From Streptomyces globosus (GTDB lineage Bacteria > Actinomycetota > Actinomycetes > Streptomycetales > Streptomycetaceae): 64,000 nt of DNA. The first letter of the stretch is position 1. Every line of letters begins with the position of its first letter. The stretch covers positions 1-64,000 of the forward strand of contig NZ_CP030864.1 in assembly GCF_003325375.1 (NCBI RefSeq). Reading direction: 5' to 3'. Below are positions 9,037 through 16,545 of this stretch, piece after piece. The position numbers were made by a program, and so were the translations under genes. A model generated the notes under the pieces. It was not told the DNA's origin, ran no database searches, and saw only the letters and a list, made by a program, of their open reading frames with translations.

Positions 9037-9464
9037 TCGCGGCCTTGCGCGGCCGACCGGGGTCGGCGGGCCACCGCCACGCGGGCTCATCCCCGCCCTG
9101 GCCCGCGTTCGGCGCGCGGGCGACCGCTCCGGTCAGCCGGCCCCTTCTCGCGGGCGGGGACGGACCAGGGCGCCAGGGCGCCGTCGGCGAACGGTGCGAG
9201 GTCACCGCCCGTCGGGCGGCCAAGCGGGCGCGGCCCGTCCGGCCCCCGGCCCTGCGCCGGCAACCCGCGACGGACCTGCCCAGCAGCCCACCCGGGGCGG
9301 CCGCACTGGCGTGGAGAGGTTGCTGCTGGGTGGGATGGCCGGCACGGCGCTGCGAGCTCACCGACCATCCGGCGCGTCCGGCGTCATCGCGGGGACGTAC
9401 GCGTCCCCAGCCGTCCGGATAAACGAGTGGCCGGCAGCGAGCGTGCCGCGGCAGGATGCTCCGC
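9037..9464. other. gene-free stretch
   Basis: About 430 bases between the MBL-fold gene and the acetyltransferase. I see no supported gene, RNA or clear regulatory site; open frames here on both strands have no recognisable content. Confidence 0.5.
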
Positions 9465-10040
9465 ATGGCCTTGCCCACCCCCGAGCTGCACACCGCCCGC
9501 CTGCGGCTGCGGCCGTTCACCGAAGCCGACGCGGCGTCGCTCTACGCGCTGCACAGCAGCGCCGACGTGCTGCGCTATTGGGACTCCCCGCCGTGGACCG
9601 AACCAGCCCGCGCCCTGCGCTTCCTCGCGACCTGCCGGACGATCGAGGAGGAAGGCACGGGAGCGCGGGTGGCCGTCGACCGCGTCTCCGACGGCGCGTT
9701 TATCGGCTGGTGCGGCCTGACCAGCTGGAACCCGGACTTCCGCAGCGCGTCCCTGGGCTATGTCTTCGATGCTGCCGCGTGGGGCCGCGGCTACGCCACG
9801 GAGACAGCGCACGCCGTCCTGCGGTGGGCGTTCGACACCCTGGACCTGAACCGCGTCCAGGCCGAGACCGACACACGCAACATGGCGTCCGCGCGGGTCT
9901 TGGAGAAGCTCGGCTTCGTCCGCGAAGGCACCCTCCGCGAGGACTGCGTCGTCAACGGCGACGTCTCCGACTCCTGGGTCTTCGGCCTCCTCCGCCGCGA
10001 GTGGCACCCGACCGCCGCGCCTACGGCCAGCCGCCGCTGA
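9465..10040 (+). CDS. GNAT acetyltransferase, RimJ/RimL type
   Basis: A 191-residue protein from the ATG at 9465, which has AGGA eight bases upstream; an ATG at 9456 would add three residues. It shows the RimJ/RimL-type order: 'HTARLRLRPFTEADA' near the N-terminus, the central 'IGWCGLTSW', 'ASLGYVFDAAAWGRGYATE' holding the acetyl-CoA pyrophosphate loop, and 'ETDTRNMASARVLEKLGFVREG' near the C-terminus. Such enzymes acetylate N-terminal amines of proteins or small amines, including antibiotics. The acceptor is unknown. The gene is followed directly by a decayed IS630-type element. Confidence 0.85.
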   Translation: MALPTPELHTARLRLRPFTEADAASLYALHSSADVLRYWDSPPWTEPARALRFLATCRTIEEEGTGARVAVDRVSDGAFIGWCGLTSWNPDFRSASLGYVFDAAAWGRGYATETAHAVLRWAFDTLDLNRVQAETDTRNMASARVLEKLGFVREGTLREDCVVNGDVSDSWVFGLLRREWHPTAAPTASRR

Positions 10041-10057
10041 TACGGGGGGTGCAGCAG

Positions 10058-11111
10058 CTGTTGATCCGAAACGCTTTGAGTTCAGGCTCCTTGATGGCGT
10101 GTGAGTGATCTGGTGGGGGATGCGCGGGCCTGGTCGCCGGACGCGCAGGAGGCCGTGCGGTTGCTGGCGGTGTCCGCGCTGGTGGAGGGCCGGGACCGGG
10201 TAGAGGTGGCCGCTCTGTTCAAGCACTGCTGTCGCGCCCGCGAGGCCGTCGCGCGGGCGAGCATCAGGTCCTGTCCGAGGCCGGGCTGCCGCCGTCCGGC
10301 AGGCCGTCCTCGACCACATCCCCTGTGACCTGGGGCTTTCGGGTCAGCTGTGGAAACGCAGGCAGACAGGCGAGCTGATCTTCAAGGTGTACCAGGTCCG
10401 GTTCACCGAGCCCGGCGTGGGCAAGTACCTCAAGCGCGGGGGCTGACCTTCCAGCGTCCGGACAAGCGGGCGGTCGAGCAGGATCCGGAGGCGGTCCGGG
10501 TCTGGCACGAGGAGACCTGGCCGGCGATCCGGGCCAGGGCGAGGGCGGAGAACGCCGAGGTTCTCTTCGGCGACCAGGTCGGGGTCCGTTCGGACCAGGT
10601 CACCGGCAGCACCTGGGGTGTCGAGGGCGTCACTCCCCTCGTGCGCCGCACTGGGAACCGGTTCTCCGTGAACGCGATGTCCGCGATCAGCACGAAGGGC
10701 CGGATGCATTTCATGGTCTTCGCCGAGTCGTTCGACGCAAAGGTCATGTGCCGCTTCCTGGACCGGCTCGTCGGGCACCTCGACCGCAAGGTCCACCTGG
10801 TCGTCGACCGGCACCCGGCCCACCGCTCGAAAGCCGTCCGGGCCAGGCTCGTCGACCACGCCGACGAGACCGAGCTGCACTTCCTGCCGTCGTACTCACC
10901 CGAGCTGAACCCCGACGAGCGCGTCAACGCCGACCTCTTGCGCAGCCTGCCGCACACCCATCGAGCCAGGAACCAAGCCGAACTCGCCGCCGAAACACGC
11001 CGGTTCTTCCACCGCCGGCAACGCCATCCCCACCTCGTGCGCGGATACTTCGGCGGCCAGCATGTCCGCTGCATCCCCGACGAGTGAACCCCACGGGTTT
11101 CTGATCAACAG
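10058..11111 (+). mobile_element. decayed IS630-type element
   Basis: About 1.05 kb bounded by imperfect 15-base inverted repeats (10058-10072 and 11097-11111; CTGTTGATC-GAAAC on one side and its complement on the other). It encloses one transposase gene with several reading-frame breaks. The ends lie 18 bases after the acetyltransferase stop and in the non-coding region before 11486. Confidence 0.7.
10101..11087 (+). pseudogene. IS630-family transposase with frameshifted N-terminal part
   Basis: From the GTG at 10101 the product begins like IS630 proteins ('DAQEAVRLLAVSALVEGRDR', the helix-turn-helix region). The frame is lost around 10220-10340, where short pieces ('GLSGQLW', 'GELIFKVYQVRFTEPGVGKYL') are found in other frames. 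From about 10440 the catalytic domain is readable without a break to the stop at 11087, with Asp in 'LFGDQVGV', Asp in 'VVDRHPAHRS' and Glu in 'SPELNPDERVNADL'. The catalytic core is intact but the DNA-binding part is broken, so the element should be inactive. Confidence 0.7.
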
Positions 11112-11128
11112 GCGCCCCTGAAGTGCGG

Positions 11129-11163
11129 GCCGGAATCCGGTCGCGCGCGGTCCGGATTCCGGC
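11129..11163. terminator. 12-bp stem hairpin
   Basis: A perfect inverted repeat, 11129-11140 with 11152-11163, with an 11-base loop, just outside the IS630-type element. It could end plus-strand transcription from the element or minus-strand transcription of the efflux operon. Confidence 0.5.
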
Positions 11164-11247
11164 TGCAGGGGCCGGGAGCGGATTCCGTGTCTGTACGCCG
11201 CCCCTGGCGCGGGCTGCCCGCCGCCGGTCGGGGACCCCGGAATGCGC

Positions 11248-11276
11248 GAGGGCCGCCACCGCGGGTGGCGGCCCTC
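11248..11276. terminator. 13-bp stem hairpin downstream of the efflux operon
   Basis: A perfect 13-bp stem (11248-11260 with 11264-11276) with a 3-base loop. It is ~210 bases beyond the last gene of the minus-strand operon ending at 11486. I see no gene in the interval 11277-11485. Confidence 0.55.
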
Positions 11277-11485
11277 GGCCCTCGGCCGGGTCGTCCGATG
11301 CCCTGCTGGGCCACGGCGGTCGTCGGCGGACTCGCCGACCCGGGGCCTCGTCACCGCCGCCAGGCCTTTCTCACGTGAAGGCGAGGCCGGCGGTGCCGCC
11401 GCAGGCAAGGACGGCCGGGGCGTGCCGGCCCGGTTCGGTACGGGGTATGCCGGGGGCGGAGGTGAAGCGGGCACGGATGCTCACG

Positions 11486-12220
11486 TCAGCAGCCGCCGTC
11501 CACGCTGCAGGCGGCGCCGTGGATCGCGGCCTCTTCCTCTCGTGCGGCGTGGGCGTCGAGGATCGCCTTGCGCAGCCGGGGAACGCTGGGGACGCCCTCG
11601 ATGCGGGTGTCTCCGACGAGGAGGGTGGGCACGGACTGGATGCGGTGGGCGGCGGCCTCGCGCAGGGCATCCTGGTGGGCGGCGCTGTACGTGCCGTCGT
11701 CGAGGGCCTTGCGTAGCGCCTGGCCGTTCAGGCCGATCTCCTCCGCGAGCCGGACGAGGACGTCCGGCTGTCCGAGGTCCTGGTCCTCCTGGAAGAAGGC
11801 GCGGAACATGCGGGCGGTGTACTCGGTGCCCCTGCCCTGTTCGGCGGCGTACTGGTAGCCCTCGAACGCGAGCCGCGTGTAGGGCTGCGGGGAGACGGTG
11901 GGCAGCGTGATGTCGACGCCCATGCGGCGGGCCATGGGGTACACGGCGCGCTGCCAGATGGCCGGCAGGTACTCGTCCTCCGGGCGCAGGGTGGGGTGCG
12001 GGTGGGGCCGCAGCTCGAAGGGCTTCCACTCGATCTCGACATCGATGCCGAGGCCCTCGATCGCCTCTTCCAGGGGCCCTTCCGCCAGCATGCAGAAGGG
12101 GCAAACGTAGTCGGACCAGATCCGGATCTTCACCGGGTCGCTCTTGGCCTGGCCGTTCGCTGTGCGGTCGTGTGCCACCGGGGCGTTCCCTGTCTGGTCG
12201 CTGGTTGCCTGGCCGCTCAC
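11486..12220 (-). CDS. DsbA-family oxidoreductase (FrnE-like)
   Basis: A 244-residue protein. I chose the GTG at 12220 because it overlaps the TGA of the upstream deaminase gene (GTGA), implying translational coupling; it also gives a short polar N-terminal extension before the first strand. The thioredoxin-like active site is 'YVCPFC' (Cys40 and Cys43), followed by the helical insert of DsbA/FrnE proteins and a cis-Pro loop 'IQSVPTLLVG' near residue 200. There is no signal peptide, so it works in the cytoplasm. FrnE-like proteins were first noted beside polyketide genes and act as thiol-disulphide oxidoreductases. The C-terminus has two more cysteines ('AACSVDGGC'). It is the last gene of the four-gene operon; its substrate is unknown. 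Confidence 0.85.
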   Translation of the reverse strand: MSGQATSDQTGNAPVAHDRTANGQAKSDPVKIRIWSDYVCPFCMLAEGPLEEAIEGLGIDVEIEWKPFELRPHPHPTLRPEDEYLPAIWQRAVYPMARRMGVDITLPTVSPQPYTRLAFEGYQYAAEQGRGTEYTARMFRAFFQEDQDLGQPDVLVRLAEEIGLNGQALRKALDDGTYSAAHQDALREAAAHRIQSVPTLLVGDTRIEGVPSVPRLRKAILDAHAAREEEAAIHGAACSVDGGC

Positions 12221-12702
12221 TGCAGTCCGCCCTTCCGGCGTGCCAGGAATTCCTGGAACGGCACTTCGTGACTCTCGACGGGGGCGTGCGTCACCTTGAG
12301 CGGCCACGCGGTCGGGTCGGTGGAGAAGATGGTGTACGAGCCGGCGTAGTCGAAGCCGTAGGCGGCTGCGGTCCTGCGGTCGGCGGCGTACACGATGTGC
12401 TCGACGTCGAAGTAGAGGGCCGCCATGTAGCACAGCGCGCAGGGCTCGCCCGAGGCGATGAGGGTGGCTCCCGCGACGCCGAACCGGCCGGCCCTGCGCG
12501 TCGCCTCGCGCAGGGCGACGACTTCGGCGTGGGCGGTGGGGTCGTTGTCCTCGGCGACGCGGTTGAAGCCGGTGCCCAGGACGTGGCCGTCGCGTACGAC
12601 GATCCCCGAGAAGGGGATGCCGCCCTCGGCGACGTGCTGTCGGCTGATCCTGACCGCTTCCTCCACGTGGGGGGTGAGCTGGTCGAGTAAGTCAAGAGGC
12701 AT
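12217..12702 (-). CDS. cytidine/guanine-type nucleoside deaminase
   Basis: A 161-residue member of the cytidine-deaminase-like superfamily. The zinc site is complete: His58 and catalytic Glu60 in 'TAHAEVVAL', and Cys88 and Cys91 in 'GEPCALC'. 'IPFSGIVV' and the C-terminal 'EVPFQEFLARR' resemble guanine deaminase and related nucleobase deaminases more than tRNA-specific TadA. It would remove an amino group from a nucleobase or a similar heterocycle such as a guanidine/amidine-like ring. It lies between the SMR pair (112 bases upstream) and the DsbA-like gene (4-base overlap) in one minus-strand operon, so a role in detoxifying the same compound that the efflux pair exports is possible. That is inference. 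Confidence 0.85.
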   Translation of the reverse strand: MPLDLLDQLTPHVEEAVRISRQHVAEGGIPFSGIVVRDGHVLGTGFNRVAEDNDPTAHAEVVALREATRRAGRFGVAGATLIASGEPCALCYMAALYFDVEHIVYAADRRTAAAYGFDYAGSYTIFSTDPTAWPLKVTHAPVESHEVPFQEFLARRKGGLQ

Positions 12703-12814
12703 GGCGGAGTGAGTCCTTGGGAGACGGAGGGGCGGATCGGCGGAGGTACCGCGCGGGCCGCAGGGGGGCGGCCCGTCGTCCTCGCCGAGAGGTGCCCGGG
12801 GGTGCTGGATGCGC

Positions 12815-13225
12815 TCAGACGCCGGCGCTCTGGGCGGCCTGCGGCCGCTCGACGGCTGCCTGCGTGTCGTCCGCACCGCTCGTCTTGTCGGCGAGCTTCA
12901 GCCAGACGACGCCCGCGATGATGACGGCGAGCCACACGGACTGGACGAGGTTGAGCTGCTCGTCGAAGAAGACGGGGCCGAGCGCCGCGGCTCCGACGGC
13001 TCCGATGCCGGCCCAGACGGCGTAGCCGGTGCCGACGTCGATGGTCTTGAGGGCGACGCTCAGCGCCCACAGGGTCAGCAGGAAGAAGACGACGGCGACC
13101 AGGGACCAGGTCAGCTGCGTGAAGCCGTTGCTGCCGCCGACGGAGAGCGCGTAACCGATCTCGAACGTGCCGGCGAGGAGGAGCATGAGCCAGGCGTTGG
13201 CCGCGGAGCTGTTGTTCGAGGACAT
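12815..13225 (-). CDS. SMR efflux subunit, SugE/Gdx-like (second of pair)
   Basis: A 136-residue membrane protein with four predicted transmembrane helices. The conserved glutamate of the first helix is in 'LLLAGTFEIGYALS'; 'GYAVWAGIGAVGAA' in the third helix matches the SugE/guanidinium-exporter branch. The ~25-residue polar C-terminal tail is longer than usual for SMR proteins (105-110 aa). It is paired with the SMR gene at 13370-13690, separated by 144 bases, so the two may form a heterodimer like EbrAB or YkkCD. Such pairs export guanidinium or small cations coupled to protons. Confidence 0.85.
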   Translation of the reverse strand: MSSNNSSAANAWLMLLLAGTFEIGYALSVGGSNGFTQLTWSLVAVVFFLLTLWALSVALKTIDVGTGYAVWAGIGAVGAAALGPVFFDEQLNLVQSVWLAVIIAGVVWLKLADKTSGADDTQAAVERPQAAQSAGV

Positions 13226-13369
13226 GAGCGGAGGTTCCTTTCGGTAGGGCGTGAAGGCCTGGGAGTGGGAGTGCGCAGGGCGCGCGGGCCCGCGGGGCGC
13301 ACGGAGCCGAGGAGGGGGAGGCGCGCAGGCCCGAGGTGGGCTTGCCGGTCGGCCGGGTGCGGCCGCGGA

Positions 13370-13690
13370 TCAGGCGGCGCCGCTGAGCTGGAGGCCGACG
13401 ACCCCGACGATGACGGCCGCGATGCCCAGGGCCTTCTTCCAGTTGAGCTTCTGGCCGAACAGCAGGGCGCCGAGCAGGGTGATGCCGACGCCGGAGACCG
13501 AGGTCCACAGGGCGTAGCCGACGCCGACGTTGAACGTCAGCAGGGCACGGCTGAGGAAGTAGGTGCCGAGGGCGCCGCTGACCAGGGTGATCGCGGTCCA
13601 TTTGCGGTTCTTGAAGCCTTCGGCCTTGCCTGCCGCGAGTGCGACGCCGATCTCGAAGACGACGGCGATGGCGAGGTAGAGCCACTGCAT
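13370..13690 (-). CDS. SMR efflux subunit (first of pair)
   Basis: A 106-residue, four-helix small multidrug resistance protein starting at the ATG at 13690 ('MQWLYLAIAVVFEIG'), with the conserved first-helix Glu; an ATG at 13708 is possible but has a weaker context. The order and size fit the SMR family exactly. It is the first gene of the minus-strand operon that continues into a second SMR gene, the deaminase and the DsbA-like gene. Its promoter region contains a TTGC-N8-GCAA palindrome (13713-13728) only 23 bases upstream of the start codon, so it is probably repressed by the divergent MarR protein. Confidence 0.9.
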   Translation of the reverse strand: MQWLYLAIAVVFEIGVALAAGKAEGFKNRKWTAITLVSGALGTYFLSRALLTFNVGVGYALWTSVSGVGITLLGALLFGQKLNWKKALGIAAVIVGVVGLQLSGAA

Positions 13691-13712
13691 GAGGGAAGCC
13701 CCTTCCATTTGG

Positions 13713-13728
13713 TTGCTTGTGCATGCAA
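13713..13728. promoter_or_regulatory. candidate MarR operator, TTGC-N8-GCAA
   Basis: TTGCTTGTGCATGCAA lies between the divergent SMR operon and the MarR gene. It matches 13 of 16 positions with the perfect palindrome at 14498-14513 in front of the AMP-ligase operon. Palindromes of this length are typical MarR sites; assignment to this regulator is inference. Confidence 0.55.
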
Positions 13729-13781
13729 GAAGATGATGACCGACTACCCCCTGAGGCGCAATCGGGGAAACGCCATGAGCT

Positions 13782-13795
13782 TGCATGCGCATGTA
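13782..13795. promoter_or_regulatory. second palindrome in the MarR promoter
   Basis: TGCATGCGCATGTA is centred on a perfect 10-bp palindrome (13784-13793), 37 bases before the MarR start codon. It shares the GCATGC core with the 13713-13728 site and may be a second operator for autoregulation. Confidence 0.4.
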
Positions 13796-13832
13796 CTCTG
13801 GTGTCAAACAGGCACTCCCTGAGGACGCACGT

Positions 13833-14282
13833 ATGGCAACTTCACCCCTCGCAGCCCGGCACAACTCCGACCAAGCCGTGTGGAATCGCGTGCTCAGGGT
13901 CCACGCGCACGTCGAACGCGAGCTGGCTGCGGCCCTCCAGCGACGGCACGCGATCGGCCTGTCGGAGTTCCGCTCCCTGGAGCACCTGCACCGCTCCGAG
14001 ACGAGCGAGCTGCGGATGCAGGACCTGGCGGACAAGGTGGGCCTCGGCCAGTCGTCGGTGACGCGGCTGGTGGGCCGGCTGGAGTCGGCGGGCTTCGCCT
14101 TCAAGGACCTGTGCCCCTCGGACAAGCGGGGCGTCTACGCGGTCATCACCGACGAGGGCCGCCAACGCTACGAGGCCGCGCGCGCCACCTACGCGGAAAC
14201 CCTGTCCTCCGCACTGAACACGCTCGCCGCCGACCCCGAGCTCGGCGCGACGGTCCGGGCACTGCGCACGCCCCAGGACTGA
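13833..14282 (+). CDS. MarR-family transcriptional regulator
   Basis: A 149-residue winged-helix protein starting at an ATG with GAGGA eight bases upstream. The HTH is seen as 'RMQDLADKVGLGQSSVTRLVGRLESAG' (about residues 60-86), followed by the wing 'DKRGVYAVITDEGRQRYEAA' and a dimerising C-terminal helix. MarR proteins usually repress a divergent efflux gene and release DNA on binding a small phenolic or antibiotic ligand. Here it is divergent from the SMR operon (142-base spacer with two palindromes) and 380 bases before the AMP-ligase operon, whose promoter region has the same kind of palindrome. It is therefore a good candidate for a local switch controlling export and starter-unit synthesis together. 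Confidence 0.9.
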   Translation: MATSPLAARHNSDQAVWNRVLRVHAHVERELAAALQRRHAIGLSEFRSLEHLHRSETSELRMQDLADKVGLGQSSVTRLVGRLESAGFAFKDLCPSDKRGVYAVITDEGRQRYEAARATYAETLSSALNTLAADPELGATVRALRTPQD

Positions 14283-14662
14283 CGGGCCCCCGCTCCCCGT
14301 ACCGGACCGCCGCACCGCACAGCGCGCCACGGCACGCTGCGGCGGGCCTTGACGCGGCCACCACCCCCGATATCGCCACAGCACGGCCCCGCGACGCGGT
14401 GCAGCCGTCCGGAGCCCGGTGACATTCCGGCTCCGGACCGCCGCACCGCGTCGCAGCCGTTTTCAGGCCCCCCGCGCGTATTCCGCATCGAACTTCATTG
14501 CTTGATCAAGCAAAAACGAATGCATTGAGTCACACTCACTTCGCCAAGTAGGTGCTTGACCAAACATGTACTTGCCCGGATACCTTCTTGCTCGACACCG
14601 CAAGATTCGAACAGCCGAGCGACCACTGTGGTCGCGGCTGAGCCGACCGCAAGGAATCCGCC
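14283..14662 (+). promoter_or_regulatory. promoter region of the AMP-ligase operon
   Basis: A 380-base gene-free region. The right half (from about 14480) is much more AT-rich than the surroundings and holds the palindrome 14498-14513, a weaker copy TGCTTGACCAA at 14553-14563, and an inverted pair CAAGTA/TACTTG (14545-14550 and 14569-14574). The left half has a 17-base direct repeat, CCGGACCGCCGCACCGC, at about 14304 and 14434. No certain -10/-35 pair could be fixed. Confidence 0.55.
14498..14513. promoter_or_regulatory. perfect 16-bp palindrome, candidate MarR operator
   Basis: TTGCTTGATCAAGCAA is its own reverse complement and has the TTGC-N8-GCAA form also found at 13713-13728. It lies 149 bases before the AMP-ligase start. 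Confidence 0.6.
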
Positions 14663-16147
14663 GTGCCATCGCCCCGCCTGGCCGAGACCGTCGCCGTCCA
14701 CGGTCGTCACCGGCCCCACAGCATCGCGCTCCACTTCCGAGACCAGGCCGTCACCTACGGCCGACTGCACGAGCTGACCCAGGATCTGCGCGACCAACTG
14801 CACCGCCTCGGTCTCCCGGCAGGCAGCACCGTGTGCGTGCCGGCGCACAAAACGCCGCAGACCATCGCGCTGCTGCTCGCCGTCTTCCACGAGGGACACA
14901 TCGCCCTGGCCCCCTCCCCCGACCTCGGCAGCGCCGCCCGCGGGCGGATCGCCCGCCAGGCCCGGGTCCGGCACCTGCTGGCCGCCGACGCCGACGGAGT
15001 GCTCGACGCGACACCCGTGACGCCCGACGAGGACGAGGCGACGGGATTCGCGACGCCGGACCCGGAGCGGACGCGTCTGCTGCTGACCACGTCCGGCTCG
15101 ACCGGTACCCCCAAGATCGTGCCGATCGAGGCCGCCGGCTTCGACGCCTTCGCCGACTGGGCCGTCGACGAGTTCGCGCTGACACCGTGCGAGACGGCGC
15201 TCTCGTACGCGCCGCTCAACTTCGACCTCGCCCTCCTGGACGTCTGGACGTTCCTGCGCCTCGGCGCGTCCGTGGTGCTGGTCGACAGGGAGCGCGCCAC
15301 CGACGCCACGCACCTGGCCTCGCTCGCCGCCGGCCACGGACCCACCTTCGTCCAGGGCGTGCCGATGATGTACCGGCTGCTCCTCGAGGGCAGTGCGGGC
15401 AACGGCGCGGGCGCCACCTTCGACACCGTGCGCCACGCCGTCTTCACCGGCGACCGGCTCCCGGCCGACCTGCTGGCCCCGATCGCGTCGGCGTTCCCCG
15501 GCGCCGCCTTCCACAACATATTCGGCTGCACGGAAACCAACGACTCCTTCATCCACCGCGTCGACCCCACGGCGACCGGGCCGATGCCCATCGGCCTCCC
15601 GGTACGCGGCACCGACGCCCTCGTCCTGGACGCCGAGGGGCAGCGGGTGGAGGGGGCGGGCACGGGTGAGCTGCTGGTGGCCACCCCGTTCCAGACCCGC
15701 GGCTATCTGCGCGAGGAGCTGAACGAGACCGCGTTCGCCCGCATCGACGGCCGCGACTTCTACCGCACCGGCGACATCGTCTCCCGCGGCGCCGACGGCC
15801 TGTACTTCCTCGAGGGCCGCGCGGACTGGCACGTCAAGGTCAGGGGGGTGCGCACGAACCTCCAGGAGGTGGAGAGCGTGCTCGCGTCCCACCCCGACGT
15901 CGCCGAGGCCGTCGTCGTACCGCTGCCCGACCCGCAGGCCGGCGTCCGGCTGCACGCCCACGTGACCCGCCGCCCGGGCACCGGACTCACCAGCCTGCGC
16001 CTGCGCACCCACTCGGGCCGGCACCTGCCCCGCCACGCCATACCGGCCTCCGTGCACCTCACCGACGCACCACTGCCCCGCACTTCGACGGGGAAACCCG
16101 ACCGCAATCTCATCAAGCAGAACCGTATGAAGGAGATCGACGCATGA
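14663..16147 (+). CDS. stand-alone AMP-ligase (adenylation enzyme)
   Basis: A 494-residue acyl/aminoacyl-AMP synthetase from the GTG at 14663 (AAGGA seven bases upstream). Core motifs are present: P-loop 'LLTTSGSTGTPK' about residue 138, 'FGCTETND' (A5) about 290, 'FYRTGDIVSRGADG' (A7) about 367, hinge 'GRADWHVKVRGVRTNLQEVE' about 385, and the catalytic Lys in 'STGKPDRN' about 478. 'LNFDLALLDVW' supplies Asp235-equivalent, the usual anchor for an alpha-amino group, so an amino acid substrate is likely. Aligned by eye to GrsA, the last pocket position is Asp, which could favour a basic side chain; this is weak. It overlaps the carrier-protein gene by ATGA, so it most likely charges that protein. 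Confidence 0.85.
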   Translation: MPSPRLAETVAVHGRHRPHSIALHFRDQAVTYGRLHELTQDLRDQLHRLGLPAGSTVCVPAHKTPQTIALLLAVFHEGHIALAPSPDLGSAARGRIARQARVRHLLAADADGVLDATPVTPDEDEATGFATPDPERTRLLLTTSGSTGTPKIVPIEAAGFDAFADWAVDEFALTPCETALSYAPLNFDLALLDVWTFLRLGASVVLVDRERATDATHLASLAAGHGPTFVQGVPMMYRLLLEGSAGNGAGATFDTVRHAVFTGDRLPADLLAPIASAFPGAAFHNIFGCTETNDSFIHRVDPTATGPMPIGLPVRGTDALVLDAEGQRVEGAGTGELLVATPFQTRGYLREELNETAFARIDGRDFYRTGDIVSRGADGLYFLEGRADWHVKVRGVRTNLQEVESVLASHPDVAEAVVVPLPDPQAGVRLHAHVTRRPGTGLTSLRLRTHSGRHLPRHAIPASVHLTDAPLPRTSTGKPDRNLIKQNRMKEIDA

Positions 16148-16410
16148 GCACCACGGACATCGCCGGTGAGATCCGCGCCTACGTCGTGGGCCAGTTCCTC
16201 GCCGGGGAGGACACCACGGACCTGACCGGGGACTACGACCTGATCGACTCCGGCGTCATCGACAGCCTGGGCTTGGTGCGTCTGCTCTCGCACCTCACGC
16301 GGGCCTTCGACATCGCCGTCGACGACATCGAGTTGACGCCGGACAACTTCCGCACCCTCGACTCCATCACCGCCGTGGTCGAGGCGCACGCCCCGGTACG
16401 GGCCGCCTGA
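16144..16410 (+). CDS. free-standing acyl/peptidyl carrier protein
   Basis: An 88-residue carrier protein. The phosphopantetheine site is Ser41 in 'SGVIDSLGLVRLL', in the expected place at the start of helix II, with acidic helices around it. Its start codon overlaps the stop of the AMP-ligase gene (ATGA), the usual arrangement for a ligase and its dedicated carrier. It resembles the small aminoacyl carriers used to make modified amino acids (for example pyrrole-2-carboxyl starters made on PltL/RedO-type proteins) more than PKS ACPs. I infer that it holds the amino acid while the cupin and the flavoenzyme encoded next modify it. Confidence 0.85.
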   Translation: MSTTDIAGEIRAYVVGQFLAGEDTTDLTGDYDLIDSGVIDSLGLVRLLSHLTRAFDIAVDDIELTPDNFRTLDSITAVVEAHAPVRAA

Positions 16411-16545
16411 CCTCCGCCGCACCCTCCACAGGTGCAAAGCGCCCGGGCACCCCCGGGCACGACGCGCCGCCACACACCACGGGCGCGACGCACCACGCAC
16501 GACCTCACCGCCACGCACCCCTCATCGACCGAAGGAGAACCCGGA

